Position numbers and translations under genes: made by a program | Notes under the pieces: model-generated | Databases searched by the model: none | What the model saw: only the letters and a program-made list of their open reading frames with translations | What the model was told of the DNA's origin: nothing | Source of the DNA: Planctomycetota bacterium | GTDB lineage: Bacteria; Planctomycetota; Planctomycetia; Pirellulales; Pirellulaceae | Assembly (NCBI GenBank): GCA_014381825.1 | Contig: JACNKX010000088.1 | Span: 124,001-188,000, forward strand | Direction: 5' to 3' | Length of the DNA stretch: 64,000 nucleotides | Shown here: positions 9,622 through 18,590 of the stretch, in pieces | Layout of the letters: each line of letters opens with the position of its first letter | Position numbering within the stretch: the first letter of the stretch is position 1

Positions 9622-10918
9622 GAATGCATCAATGAATCCGGCGGGGCGATCCAACAACCAGCGTCTACGCGGCGGCATGGTTGGAATGGGGATGATCTTT
9701 GACGAGACCTACCGGCCGTTCTTCGAGAACGCTTTTCGTGACGGCTTATACGATCGACGCTTTGGCGTCTGCGAAGTAGAACTCGCCGCAGTGGCCAGTC
9801 GTACTGGAAGCCGCGCCGAAGCTTATCGCGAAAGTTCGCTCGGTAAAGTCGGCGATTTTCAAAGCTTTGTCGAACCGAATTCGATCGGCCAATTACTTGA
9901 CGTTGATGTGGACTTTGTTTGCATCGCGACTCCCGACGATCGGCACTTTGCCGCAGCAAAAGCGGCACTCGAGGCGGGCAAACACGTCCTGATCGAGAAA
10001 CCATCGGTCCTTTCGCTTGCGGAACTTGATGAACTCGAGCGGATCGCGCGCGACAAGAATGTGCTGGCAAAGATTGTCTATCACAAGCTCTTTGATCCTG
10101 ATCACAAGAAGCTGAGAACGCTGGTTCATGACGGCGTACTCAATCATGTGAACAGCGGCTATTGCACCTTGCTGGAGCCGAAGTTAATTTCTGGTTCACA
10201 GTTTTCGGAATGGATCACCGGTCGGAATCCAGGAACCTACGTAGCCGTTCATTACATCAAGTTGATCGATTTCACATTTGGTGGCCGATTGAAGCGAGTC
10301 ACTTGCAGCGGGCAACGCGGAATTGTTGGACCAAGTGACGGGCCAACATGGGATTCGACGCAGTTGCGAATGGTCTACGAGTATGACGACGGACGTGAAG
10401 CTGCTTTCGATATTCATACCAGCTGGGTAACCCCCGATAATTTCCCCGGCTATGTCGAGCAGGAAGTTCAGTTTCGCTTTGACAATGGCGTTTGGAATGG
10501 CCACAGCCGCAAACGGGGCGTCGAGTGTACGGTCGAAGGCAAGACGCCGTTCGAGCTTAAGAACTCGATGAATAACCACTACAACGGCACGTTCGTCGAG
10601 CCTTACGGCGAGCGAACTCAGCGAGGCTATGGCATCGAAGTGCTAGAGCGTTTCGTCCGCGAAGTTGGCTTTGTCCAATTGGGAGGGTCGGAAGCTACGC
10701 ATGCCGACCGCCTTGCGCAGATGCGAACTTATCACTACAACGAATTGTCAGGCGATCGACAAGTCGTTGCTGCCGTCGAGGCGATGGAGGCGATCCTTGC
10801 CGAACACGTCGCCGGAAATCCAGAGTGCATCGTCAAAGTGAACGACGAAGCTGGTGGACTCGCCCTCTACAAACCAGGCGTCAGCGAACCAGAAGTGTTG
10901 TATTCACCAGAAGTGTAA
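9620..10918 (+). CDS. Gfo/Idh/MocA-family oxidoreductase
   Basis: A cytoplasmic NAD(P)-dependent dehydrogenase of about 432 residues acting on a sugar or cyclitol. After a short leader the Rossmann fold begins with GGMVGMGMIFDETYRPF. The EKP motif appears as LIEKPSVLSL, whose Lys is catalytic, and the C-terminal alpha/beta substrate domain follows with an AVHYIKLIDF segment carrying a conserved His. ATG 9620 was chosen; an upstream GTG (9614) and ATG 9632 are alternatives and none has a strong ribosome site. The gene lies 80 bp upstream of the aminotransferase on the same strand, suggesting oxidation to a ketone followed by transamination. That pairing is inference. Confidence 0.85.
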   Translation: MNASMNPAGRSNNQRLRGGMVGMGMIFDETYRPFFENAFRDGLYDRRFGVCEVELAAVASRTGSRAEAYRESSLGKVGDFQSFVEPNSIGQLLDVDVDFVCIATPDDRHFAAAKAALEAGKHVLIEKPSVLSLAELDELERIARDKNVLAKIVYHKLFDPDHKKLRTLVHDGVLNHVNSGYCTLLEPKLISGSQFSEWITGRNPGTYVAVHYIKLIDFTFGGRLKRVTCSGQRGIVGPSDGPTWDSTQLRMVYEYDDGREAAFDIHTSWVTPDNFPGYVEQEVQFRFDNGVWNGHSRKRGVECTVEGKTPFELKNSMNNHYNGTFVEPYGERTQRGYGIEVLERFVREVGFVQLGGSEATHADRLAQMRTYHYNELSGDRQVVAAVEAMEAILAEHVAGNPECIVKVNDEAGGLALYKPGVSEPEVLYSPEV

Positions 10919-11000
10919 CGTGGCGCGACCGCATCCCGTAGGGTGTCGGCGTCGGCTGCACCACCACCACCGGGCGTAGGTCCACCCGATCAAGGATTCA

Positions 11001-12395
11001 ATGTCAACCATGACGAATGAAACAACCGCCATTCAGCATCCCGGCGAAGAACAATCGAACGATCTGCGCCAACGCCTTACCAAAACAGAGCCGCTCACGC
11101 TTCGGACGTTTACGCCCTCCTTGGCATTGCTCGATAAGAGCGCGGGCAGTTACCACTGGACTCCAGAAGGCAGAAAGCTTGCGGATTTCAGCTCCGGTGT
11201 CCTCGTTGCAAACCTGGGCCACAACCCAACTCGCTGGTGGCGACGAGTTTTCGACTATCTCGGGGTTTCGAACCTGGACGAGAGCCAAGAGTTCACGCCC
11301 GCAGCTCCGCTCACCGCTTATAACGCTGTGAACAGTCTTGAGGTTAAGGCCAACGAACGTCTATTGGCGAACATGCGAGCCGAAGCGGGTGGTGCCCGAA
11401 TGGAGCAAGTGCTCTGGGCGGCGAGCGGAAGCGAAGCTGTGCAAAAAGCGTTATGGGCCTGCTTGGCTCACGACGAGAGCCGAGATGTTATCGTCGCAAC
11501 ACGTGGCGGCTTTCACGGAAAGAAGGGCTTGGCGGGAGCTGTTACCGGAAGTGAAACCGACAAAGAACGCGACCCTCGCGTGAAGTTCATCAGCTTCCCG
11601 AAAGTCGAATGCGATGACGTCGCAAGCCGCAAGCAACCGATCGATCTCGAGCCCTATCAACAGGAACTCGACAAGTTGAGCAGCGAAGTCGGCGATCGGG
11701 CGAGTTGCTTAATTACCGAACCGTATCTTGGCGGCGGCGGTTCGTTTCATCCACAGCCTGAGTACTTGCAGTTGCTTCAGAAGTTTTGCCGCGATCACGG
11801 TGCTCTGTTCATCTTGGACGAAATTCAGGCGAACTTCGGTCGCACGGGACCGATGTACGCCTATACACATTACGGCGTCGAGCCAGATATCGTTTGTCTT
11901 GGCAAAGGGCTTGGGAATGGCGTTCCGGTGAGCGCAGCAGTCGGTCGCGCCGAAATCTTCCAGGCGTTGCACTACGGAGAAGGTTCCGATACTTGGAGCG
12001 CCAATCCGCTCTCGAGCGCGGCGGTCTTGTCGACGTTGGACGAGTTCGAAAGTAACGACGTCCTTGCGCAAGGCCAAGCACTCGCTCCGATCATTGAAGA
12101 AGGCTTGCTACGCCTGAAGACAACCGGTGTGATCGACAAGGTCCGCGGCGAGGGCTGTGTTTGGGGAATCGAATGTGCGACATGTGGTTCGCATGAACCC
12201 GAAGAAGTCGCTAACGAGTGTGTCGAAGCCTGTTATCTCGGCGATCAGCAGGGACGAGCCATTCATCTCCTCGGCCCGCTCGCCGGAAAAGTTATCCGAG
12301 TTAGTCCGCCGCTCACGATGCCCCAGGATGAACTGCGAGAATACCTGGACGTCATGCACGGCATTTTGGCGAGTCTTCGGCTGAGATTGAAATGA
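11001..12395 (+). CDS. Class III aminotransferase (PLP-dependent)
   Basis: A fold-type I aminotransferase of 464 residues. The PLP lysine is Lys302 in CLGKGLGNG. The DEIQANFGRTG motif supplies the Asp that contacts the pyridine nitrogen, and GSEA near residue 145 binds the phosphate. The family includes ornithine, GABA, 4-aminobutyrate and glutamate-semialdehyde type enzymes. The substrate cannot be decided from sequence; the SGVLVANLGHNP start resembles 4-aminobutyrate/diaminobutyrate types. Its last codons overlap the deaminase start by 4 nt, indicating translational coupling. Confidence 0.88.
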   Translation: MSTMTNETTAIQHPGEEQSNDLRQRLTKTEPLTLRTFTPSLALLDKSAGSYHWTPEGRKLADFSSGVLVANLGHNPTRWWRRVFDYLGVSNLDESQEFTPAAPLTAYNAVNSLEVKANERLLANMRAEAGGARMEQVLWAASGSEAVQKALWACLAHDESRDVIVATRGGFHGKKGLAGAVTGSETDKERDPRVKFISFPKVECDDVASRKQPIDLEPYQQELDKLSSEVGDRASCLITEPYLGGGGSFHPQPEYLQLLQKFCRDHGALFILDEIQANFGRTGPMYAYTHYGVEPDIVCLGKGLGNGVPVSAAVGRAEIFQALHYGEGSDTWSANPLSSAAVLSTLDEFESNDVLAQGQALAPIIEEGLLRLKTTGVIDKVRGEGCVWGIECATCGSHEPEEVANECVEACYLGDQQGRAIHLLGPLAGKVIRVSPPLTMPQDELREYLDVMHGILASLRLRLK

Positions 12396-12865
12396 TTGCT
12401 CCCGATGAACTGATGCGACTGGCGATCGAGAAAGCTCGCGAGGGGATTGACTCCGGGCAAAGCCCTTTCGGATGTGCGATTGCCCGCAGCAACGAGTTGA
12501 TATCGGTGGCCCACAACACGGTTGTCGCGACCACGGATGTGACGGCACATGCCGAGGTCAACGCGCTGCGGCTCGGCTGCAAAGCGACGAATCAAATTCA
12601 TCTGGCTGGTTGCATCGTTGCGACGACGTGCGAACCCTGTCCGATGTGCATGGCCGCATTGCATTGGGCTCGTGTCGAGACCGTCTACTTCGGCGCATCG
12701 ATAGCAGACGCGGATTCGGCTGGCTTCAACGAACTGCAAGTTCCGGCCGCTGAGGTGTTAAAAATCGGCGGCAGCCGAGTTGCACTCGTGAGTGATGTAC
12801 TGTCTGCTGAATGCCGCGATCTGTTTCAACGCTGGCTCCAACGTACCGATCGCATTGTGTATTAG
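12392..12865 (+). CDS. Nucleoside deaminase, CDA fold (guanine or tRNA-adenosine deaminase type)
   Basis: A zinc hydrolase of 157 residues with the deaminase motifs His53-Ala-Glu55 (TAHAEVNALR) and PCPMC (Cys83, Cys86). The DxTAHAE context and the lack of a long C-terminal extension fit guanine deaminase or a general nucleoside deaminase better than TadA, but TadA cannot be ruled out. The ATGA overlap with the aminotransferase makes the two a single unit. A link such as purine or pterin salvage is conceivable but not shown by the sequence. Confidence 0.85.
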   Translation: MIAPDELMRLAIEKAREGIDSGQSPFGCAIARSNELISVAHNTVVATTDVTAHAEVNALRLGCKATNQIHLAGCIVATTCEPCPMCMAALHWARVETVYFGASIADADSAGFNELQVPAAEVLKIGGSRVALVSDVLSAECRDLFQRWLQRTDRIVY

Positions 12866-12886
12866 AATTATTCGCTTGGCTTGAAT

Positions 12887-13894
12887 ATGAAAAGTCGTGA
12901 AGACTCGCATGCGTTCACACTCGTCGAACTGCTCGTGGTGGTCACGATCGTCGGTGTGCTGATTGCGTTACTGCTGCCAGTCGTTCAGTCCGCACGCGAG
13001 GCTGCGCGGCGAATGAGCTGCTCAAACAACCTAAAGCAAGTGACGCTTGCATTGCACAATTACCACGACACAAACGGAAGCTTACCGCCGCTTTACATTG
13101 GTCCAGCCCAAGCGGAAGGAGCGTTAAGCTGGTCAATGCATCTCTTGCCATTTAACGAACAGCAGCCATTATTCGCCGAGATCGAGAAGCTGACGCATCG
13201 ATCAGGTGGGCCGGCGAAGTTAGATTCCGATGTCTTCTATGCGACGGTAGGACGACCGAGTGGTAGCTTTGAAATTCCGACCTACATGTGTCCGTCAGCT
13301 GCCGTCAGGGAGAAAGTTGTTTCGGCAACCGACGTGTTCGGCAGTGGTACGAGCGGCGAATTCGCTCCTCTTAGCTACAAGGCCTGCACGGGGACGGATA
13401 TCGACGGAGTTGATACGCAGAATAACGGCATGTTTCAAGCCATCTACGGCTTGCGATTCGACGACGCTCGTGATGGCGTGTCGAATGTTTTTCTGCTCAG
13501 CGAGGTTGCGATGACTGGCTCGACCAAGACTGATTTCGTCGGATTCGCAGTGAAAGGTGCCGTGACGCCGCTGCCATTGCTTTCCTCTTTTCCCGTACTC
13601 GATCCGTGCGCGGCCCATCACGATGGAGACCACTACACCAAGCGCGGCACGGATTTGCAAGGCAGCTATGCGCATCACGGGCTCGCCCATTACTCAAGCT
13701 TCCAGGCAGCCAACCAACCGAACAGCCCCAGTTGCTACGAATCGCCAGCCGTTTCCGCAGTTGCAGCAAGCAGTCAGCATCCGGGCGGAGCGATGCATTC
13801 TTTCGGAGATGGCAGCGTACGCTACGTCAGCAGCAGCATGGATCGTGCGACTTACAATCGGCTCGGCGCGCGGGACGACGGCGAGCTGGATTAG
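12887..13894 (+). CDS. DUF1559 pseudopilin-like protein
   Basis: A protein of 335 residues with a type IV pilin/type II secretion prepilin leader: short basic leader, [20 protein letters not shown] hydrophobic helix with the conserved Glu5, then the QSAREAARR continuation. The C-terminus has the planctomycete DUF1559 signature [17 protein letters not shown]. These proteins are massively duplicated in planctomycetes and are thought to be processed by a prepilin peptidase and assembled at the envelope; the real function is unknown. ATG 12887 was taken over an upstream in-frame TTG. The stop overlaps the stop of the convergent queF. Confidence 0.88.
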   Translation: MKSREDSHAFTLVELLVVVTIVGVLIALLLPVVQSAREAARRMSCSNNLKQVTLALHNYHDTNGSLPPLYIGPAQAEGALSWSMHLLPFNEQQPLFAEIEKLTHRSGGPAKLDSDVFYATVGRPSGSFEIPTYMCPSAAVREKVVSATDVFGSGTSGEFAPLSYKACTGTDIDGVDTQNNGMFQAIYGLRFDDARDGVSNVFLLSEVAMTGSTKTDFVGFAVKGAVTPLPLLSSFPVLDPCAAHHDGDHYTKRGTDLQGSYAHHGLAHYSSFQAANQPNSPSCYESPAVSAVAASSQHPGGAMHSFGDGSVRYVSSSMDRATYNRLGARDDGELD

Positions 13895-14250
13895 TCTTTC
13901 GCTTCGTGCGTCACGATGATGTTCGTGGTGATGCCGCCACGGGCACTGAACACAGCGACCAGCTTGATGCGGCGCGGTTGAAGTACGGCAACCAAGTCTT
14001 CCAAAATCCGATTGCTGACGTTTTCGTAGAAGATTCCTTCATTGCGAAACTGCTGCAAGTACATCTTAAGGCTCTTCAATTCGACGCACTTGGCTTCGGG
14101 AGTGTAAGTAAACGTCAGCACGCCAAAGTCCGGTTGGCCGGTCATCGGGCAAACCGAAGTGAACTCAGGGCAAACGATCTCGATTTCATAGTCCCGCTGC
14201 GGGAATTCGTTCTCGAAGGTCTCGAGCGTATCGCGGAATTGGTCTGACAT
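13891..14250 (-). CDS. queF: NADPH-dependent 7-cyano-7-deazaguanine reductase (preQ0 reductase)
   Basis: A unimodular QueF of 119 residues that reduces the nitrile of preQ0 to preQ1 in queuosine biosynthesis. The catalytic Cys34 and Asp41 lie in [13 protein letters not shown] with the family spacing of seven, and the ESKSLK-like substrate region appears as ELKSLKMYL. The T-fold pattern and length match the short bacterial subgroup. queE is encoded divergently 80 bp away, so the intergenic gap probably carries both promoters; no preQ1 riboswitch was recognised there. The other queuosine genes are outside the window. Confidence 0.95.
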   Translation of the reverse strand: MSDQFRDTLETFENEFPQRDYEIEIVCPEFTSVCPMTGQPDFGVLTFTYTPEAKCVELKSLKMYLQQFRNEGIFYENVSNRILEDLVAVLQPRRIKLVAVFSARGGITTNIIVTHEAKD

Positions 14251-14330
14251 CAGTCTCCTTTCGAGTAAACGACTATTCTGGCAAGATGCAGGAGTTGTAG
14301 GTAGAGGGGGCGTCTCGCTCGCTCAGTCAG

Positions 14331-15065
14331 ATGGTTCTCCTGTCCACGAAAGACACACTCCAACAACACACTTGCATTGTGCGCATCGCCGAAATCTACA
14401 AATCAGTCCAAGGTGAAGGGTTCCTGACCGGATCGGAGAGCGTCTTCGTGCGTCCATCGGGCTGTAATCTCCGCTGTTGGTATTGTGATACGCCGTTCAC
14501 ATCGTGGCGTCCGGAAGGCGAGGACCTTGAAGTCGACGAAATTCTCAAGCAAGCTGCCGGCTTAGACTGCTCGCACGTCGTTGTGACAGGTGGCGAGCCG
14601 ATGTTGTTTGCCGAATTGCTTCCGCTGTGCAGCGGATTGCGCAAGGCGGGATGTCACATCACGATCGAAACGGCCGGTACGTTGCACTTACCCGTGGAGT
14701 GTGATTTGATGTCGATCAGTCCCAAGCTGGCGAACTCGACGCCATCGGTCGAACTCGACGCGAAATGGCACGACCGCCACGAGCGGTCTCGGCATGTTCC
14801 CGACGTCATTCGACGCTTGATCGCTGAGTACCCCTATCAGATTAAGTTTGTCGTCGACCAGCCAGCGGATTGTGACGAGATCGGGCGTTATCTCAAAGAG
14901 CTTCCGGCGATTGAGCGAGATCGTGTATTGCTGATGCCTCAAGGAACGGACATGTTGCAGCTCGACGAGACAGGGCGTTGGCTGCAAGAGTATTGCAGGG
15001 AGCAAGGCTTTCACTTCTGTCCGCGGCGACATATCGAACTGTACGGTTTTGCTCGCGGAACGTAG
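14331..15065 (+). CDS. queE: 7-carboxy-7-deazaguanine synthase (radical SAM)
   Basis: A QueE of 244 residues that converts 6-carboxy-tetrahydropterin to 7-carboxy-7-deazaguanine. The radical SAM cluster cysteines are Cys45, Cys49 and Cys52 (CNLRCWYC), preceded by the hallmark EIYKSVQGEG. The GGE motif for SAM binding is VTGGEPM. The N-terminus is about 16 residues longer than typical; an in-frame GTG at 14379 would give the family-length protein. Divergent pairing with queF supports the queuosine assignment over other QueE-like enzymes. Confidence 0.93.
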   Translation: MVLLSTKDTLQQHTCIVRIAEIYKSVQGEGFLTGSESVFVRPSGCNLRCWYCDTPFTSWRPEGEDLEVDEILKQAAGLDCSHVVVTGGEPMLFAELLPLCSGLRKAGCHITIETAGTLHLPVECDLMSISPKLANSTPSVELDAKWHDRHERSRHVPDVIRRLIAEYPYQIKFVVDQPADCDEIGRYLKELPAIERDRVLLMPQGTDMLQLDETGRWLQEYCREQGFHFCPRRHIELYGFARGT

Positions 15066-15085
15066 CTGAGTTTGCAAAAACTCAG
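15066..15085. repeat. Perfect hairpin directly after queE
   Basis: Eight-base arms 15066-15073 and 15078-15085 pair perfectly across a GCAA tetraloop, immediately downstream of the queE stop codon. There is no T-run on the + strand, so it may stabilise the 3' end or act as a weak terminator. Confidence 0.6.
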
Positions 15086-15261
15086 ACGCATCTCGCGCGA
15101 CTGAATCCTAGCGAATCCAGCCACGGTCGATGAACCCACAGATTCAATTGACGTTTGCTGGTCACTGTGCCATGCTCGTGACTTGTCGTTGCTTCGTTTA
15201 AAGCGATCGCATCGCGTTAAACTACAGTCGTGGTGCATCGTTCAAAGCCGAGTACCTCTTC

Positions 15262-16632
15262 ATGTTGACTCTTGGCAAACAGACCGTCAGAAACTGTGCG
15301 ACGTTCTCGCGGCGTGGCTTACTGCAAGCCGGCGGACTCGGAGTGATTGGCCTCGGCCTTGGCGATTTGTTACGGCTCGAAGCTCAGGAAAACGCTTCGT
15401 CTGGGCGTCCGAAGTCAATCATTCTGCTGTGGCTATGGGGCGGACCGAGCCAGCTCGATACGTTTGACCTCAAGCCAAACTCGCCCACCGAGTACCGAGG
15501 CCCCTATCGTCCGGTATCGACCAATGTCCCAGGTATCGAGGTCTGCGAGCTGCTGCCGAAGTTGGCCAAACGGGCTGATAAGTACGCCATCATACGATCG
15601 CTGAATAGTTCTTCGAACGATCACGGAATCGCTGGCACGATTGGTTTGACCGGTGCGGATTTTGGGGCGACGAGCTTGAGCGGTCAGGTCCTGCCGGGTG
15701 AGCTTCTCCCGACGCACGGCTCGATTGCGTCGAAGGTTTTCGGCTTTGAACCGACGATGCCGCGGTTTGTGACGGTGGGCGGATTGTTGCATCAAGGTCA
15801 CCGTCGGATTAGTGGCGAGACCGGCGGCTCGTTGGGCAGACTCTACGATCCGTTTCGCTTGGACTACGATGCCGAGCAAGGAGTCAGGATTCCGCAGTTC
15901 GATCTGATCGATGGCGTGACGCCAGGCGGGCTTGATGATCGCGCTAGTCTGCGAACGGCGCTGAATCAACTGTCTGGAAGCGTCGATCGATCCAAAGCGT
16001 TTGGGCAGCTCGACCAGTACTATCAGCAAGCCTATTCGTTACTCACATCGCACAACGCACACGAAGTCTTTGATCTCGAACAAGAAGCCGATTCGCTTCG
16101 AACCAGCTACGGTCGTTTTCGGTTTGGCCAATGTTGCTTGTTGGCTCGGCGATTAATCGAAACCGGAGTGCGGTTCGTGCAAGTTAATTGGAGCAGTCAC
16201 GTCGAGCCGGTCGAAGACACCGGCGACGGCGGCTGGGATATGCACGATCGGCACTTTCAACAGTTTCAAGATCGTCACGCTTGGATGCTGGATCAAGCCG
16301 CATCGGCCTTGCTCGATGACCTGGATCAACGAGGGTTACTCGACGAGACGATTGTCGTCGCGGTAGGGGAATTTGGTAGAACGCCAAAGATCAACGTGAA
16401 AGCAGGTCGTGATCATTGGCAGCAATGTTACAGCGGCATCGTGGCAGGTGGTGGGCTCCGCGGCGGGCAGGTGATTGGCGAAAGTGATGCTCGCGCCGAG
16501 TATCCCGTTTCGCGTCCTCTAACGCCAGCTGATTTGTTCACTACGGCATTGCATCAGATTGGGATCGGGACGACACAGCTGACGGCCGCGGGATTGACGC
16601 CGCAAGGGCAGGTGATCGAGGAACTGGTGTGA
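15262..16632 (+). CDS. DUF1501 protein, Tat-exported
   Basis: A protein of 456 residues with a twin-arginine signal (FSRRGLLQAGGLGVIGLGL, about residues 10-30). The body has the alkaline-phosphatase/sulfatase-like DUF1501 pattern: ILLWLWGGPSQLDTFDLKP, WDMHDRHFQ and VVAVGEFGRTPKIN. In planctomycetes these proteins usually sit next to DUF1549/DUF1553 cytochrome-type partners; none is present here. Instead the stop overlaps the start of a secreted propeller. The enzymatic activity of the family is not established; hydrolysis of a phosphate or sulfate ester in the periplasm is inferred from fold. Confidence 0.9.
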   Translation: MLTLGKQTVRNCATFSRRGLLQAGGLGVIGLGLGDLLRLEAQENASSGRPKSIILLWLWGGPSQLDTFDLKPNSPTEYRGPYRPVSTNVPGIEVCELLPKLAKRADKYAIIRSLNSSSNDHGIAGTIGLTGADFGATSLSGQVLPGELLPTHGSIASKVFGFEPTMPRFVTVGGLLHQGHRRISGETGGSLGRLYDPFRLDYDAEQGVRIPQFDLIDGVTPGGLDDRASLRTALNQLSGSVDRSKAFGQLDQYYQQAYSLLTSHNAHEVFDLEQEADSLRTSYGRFRFGQCCLLARRLIETGVRFVQVNWSSHVEPVEDTGDGGWDMHDRHFQQFQDRHAWMLDQAASALLDDLDQRGLLDETIVVAVGEFGRTPKINVKAGRDHWQQCYSGIVAGGGLRGGQVIGESDARAEYPVSRPLTPADLFTTALHQIGIGTTQLTAAGLTPQGQVIEELV

Positions 16633-17504
16633 TTCGACTGGTCCTTCTTTTGACGATGTTGTCGTTATCGAGGTCGCTGTGCGCCGACTCGCCGACGTGG
16701 CTTCGATTGACTAGCGATGGCCACTTCAAGCAGCGTCCCACTTGGTCACCAGACGGCAAGACATTGGTCTTTGCGAGGCATCAAGGTGCCACGATCTTCC
16801 TCTATCTGCGGGGGATGGATGGCGCGGAGCGACGTTTGACGGAGGCGAAGTATTCCGAGTACGATGCAGTCTTCTCGCCGGATGGCAAGCGTTTGTTATT
16901 CTCGTTCAATAAGGCTTCACCCAATCAAGGCGACATCGAAGTCTACTCGATTGCCAGTGACGGAAGCGATCTAAAGCCGGTCGCGGTGACACGCGAAAAA
17001 CTCTCGCACGAGGAGTGGCCGTGTTGGGCACCGGATGGAAAGCGAATCGCGTATACTTCGACTCGGGATGGCAATCAAGAGTTGTATACGTCACTTACCG
17101 ACGGATCGGACGAGAAACGTTTGACCAGCGATCCGGCGATTGATGCCCATCCTTCCTGGTCCCCTGATGGAAAGCGAATCGCCTTTGCGACCCATCGTTG
17201 GGGAGACCTCGAGATCGCGACCGTCGACGCAGAGGGAAAGAACTTAACGCGGTTGACGGAAAGCTTGGGCCTGGACGACTATCCCACATGGTCGCCGGAC
17301 GGGAAACGATTGGCGTTCACTAGCAACCGCGACGGCAACTTCGATGTCTACATTGCGAATCGCGATGGTTCGCAGCCTCGTAATGCAACGGACCATCCGG
17401 CGATTGACAACTTTCCTTCATGGTTGCCGGACGGACGGTTGACAATTGTGTCGAATCGCGAGGCGGGCTTTGACGTCTTCGTGGAAGCTGCATCAAGAGA
17501 GTAG
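16629..17504 (+). CDS. TolB-like PD40 beta-propeller, secreted
   Basis: A protein of 291 residues with a short signal peptide followed by six PD40/TolB-type blades, each containing a W/F-x-PDGK-R-I/L-x-F motif (WSPDGKTLVF, FSPDGKRLLF, WAPDGKRIAY, WSPDGKRIAF, WSPDGKRLAF, WLPDGRLTIV). Six repeats make a complete propeller. It starts with GTG overlapping the DUF1501 stop by 4 nt, so the two are coupled; the propeller may present or regulate the DUF1501 partner. No Pal or TolA genes are near, so it is not the canonical TolB. Confidence 0.85.
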   Translation: MIRLVLLLTMLSLSRSLCADSPTWLRLTSDGHFKQRPTWSPDGKTLVFARHQGATIFLYLRGMDGAERRLTEAKYSEYDAVFSPDGKRLLFSFNKASPNQGDIEVYSIASDGSDLKPVAVTREKLSHEEWPCWAPDGKRIAYTSTRDGNQELYTSLTDGSDEKRLTSDPAIDAHPSWSPDGKRIAFATHRWGDLEIATVDAEGKNLTRLTESLGLDDYPTWSPDGKRLAFTSNRDGNFDVYIANRDGSQPRNATDHPAIDNFPSWLPDGRLTIVSNREAGFDVFVEAASRE

Positions 17505-17831
17505 CGGCCCGATCTCGTCGACGGCATCTTTGAGCGAACTTGCTGCCATCTGAAAGTTGGTATGCGACGAGATCTCCGGCTGAATCTCGAGGAACAGCTC
17601 CGTCGCCTTGCACAGCTTCGAGTACTTCTTGTTTGCTTGCTTGAGATACGCCTCGGCATCTCCGGTCTTCAGCGGACCGCCCAGTGCGAGCATATAGTCG
17701 TACAGCGAGCGATGCACCTCGCACAACTCGTCGTCCTCTTCAGCCTCTTCGGAGTGCTTTAGGAAAGTTCGCACCATCCACACGTGACTCAGCAAGGTGT
17801 CGATGCGCTGCATTCGCTCTTCTGGTGTCAT
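17493..17831 (-). CDS. Conserved-looking helical protein of unknown function
   Basis: A protein of 112 residues, soluble and almost entirely helical by composition, with no signal or membrane segment. Characteristic patterns are a Met-rich start with HVWMVRTFLKH and a central LYDYMLALGG. It overlaps the 3' end of the convergent propeller gene by 12 bp. The ATG has a plausible AGAGAACC region but no strong ribosome site. I do not recognise the family; the coding assignment rests on composition, placement and absence of a better frame. Confidence 0.55.
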   Translation of the reverse strand: MTPEERMQRIDTLLSHVWMVRTFLKHSEEAEEDDELCEVHRSLYDYMLALGGPLKTGDAEAYLKQANKKYSKLCKATELFLEIQPEISSHTNFQMAASSLKDAVDEIGPLLS

Positions 17832-17871
17832 GTGGTTCTCTCGTGGCCGCGAATTGGCCCATTACTGTGCG

Positions 17872-18450
17872 TTACTCCGCAGGCTGTTCCGGTTCATCGG
17901 CAGTTTCGCCCGCCGATGTCTCATGCTCTTCCGTCTCCGCTGGTTGAACTGCGTTGGCGGTAGCGGCCGTTGGTTTCTTTGGAGGCGATGGTTTGAAAAC
18001 CAGCACCATCACCGCACCGACCGATACGAGCATCAATCCGGAAATGAAGGCAGGGCTCAGGTTCTTCAAAGGGATATTGGCGAACCACATCGAGACGACA
18101 ACGTTAACGATCGGGGCACAGCCAAAGACCATCGGCATTACGTAGGTGGGTTTGCCGCCGGAGGTCAGAGCAAGAATAATTCCCAATGCTCCAAATGCTC
18201 CCGCTGCACCAGCCGCCAAGCTCCAAGAGACCCCACCGAAGCTCCAATCGCCGCTAAGCTTCCCCTGCATCGTCAAAAGGACGACTGGCAGTATGACGGC
18301 GATTACTAAGTAGGCGACGCCGACGCAAATCAAAGGCTTTAATCGGTTCTCGTTTAGGAGATGTTGGCCCTTGTGCAGCACCGATCCGTAGGCACCCCAG
18401 CACAACACGGTCAAGAAGATGCCAGGTAACGCTTTCAATACTTCTGTCAT
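17872..18450 (-). CDS. Five-TM membrane protein resembling a half-size DMT/EamA transporter
   Basis: A protein of 192 residues with five predicted membrane helices (about residues 8-25, 40-62, 76-97, 105-125 and 131-152) and a long cytoplasmic-type acidic tail rich in Pro, Glu and Thr (about 155-192). The helix pattern resembles one five-helix repeat of drug/metabolite transporters, so it would work as a dimer, as in SMR or GRP-type proteins. The substrate is unknown. AGGAGAC precedes the start. It sits 40 bp downstream of the small helical protein's start, on the same strand. Confidence 0.75.
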   Translation of the reverse strand: MTEVLKALPGIFLTVLCWGAYGSVLHKGQHLLNENRLKPLICVGVAYLVIAVILPVVLLTMQGKLSGDWSFGGVSWSLAAGAAGAFGALGIILALTSGGKPTYVMPMVFGCAPIVNVVVSMWFANIPLKNLSPAFISGLMLVSVGAVMVLVFKPSPPKKPTAATANAVQPAETEEHETSAGETADEPEQPAE

Positions 18451-18590
18451 CGATTCATGTCTCCTGGATCGCGGACAAGGGCAGGGGGGAGAACTCGCGG
18501 CGCGGAGCTGTAGGTGGGTTTTCGTAAAGACGCTAACGGCAACAGTCTACCAGAATGCTTTGCCCGCGGGAGGGAGTCTATGACGGGTCG

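Noticed and set aside
13606-14247. A 213-codon plus-strand frame over the pseudopilin end and queF
   Set aside because: It runs through two well-supported genes on different frames and strands and has no recognisable protein features.
14251-14330. Possible preQ1 riboswitch between queF and queE
   Set aside because: No preQ1-class hairpin with the A-rich tail was found in these 80 bp.
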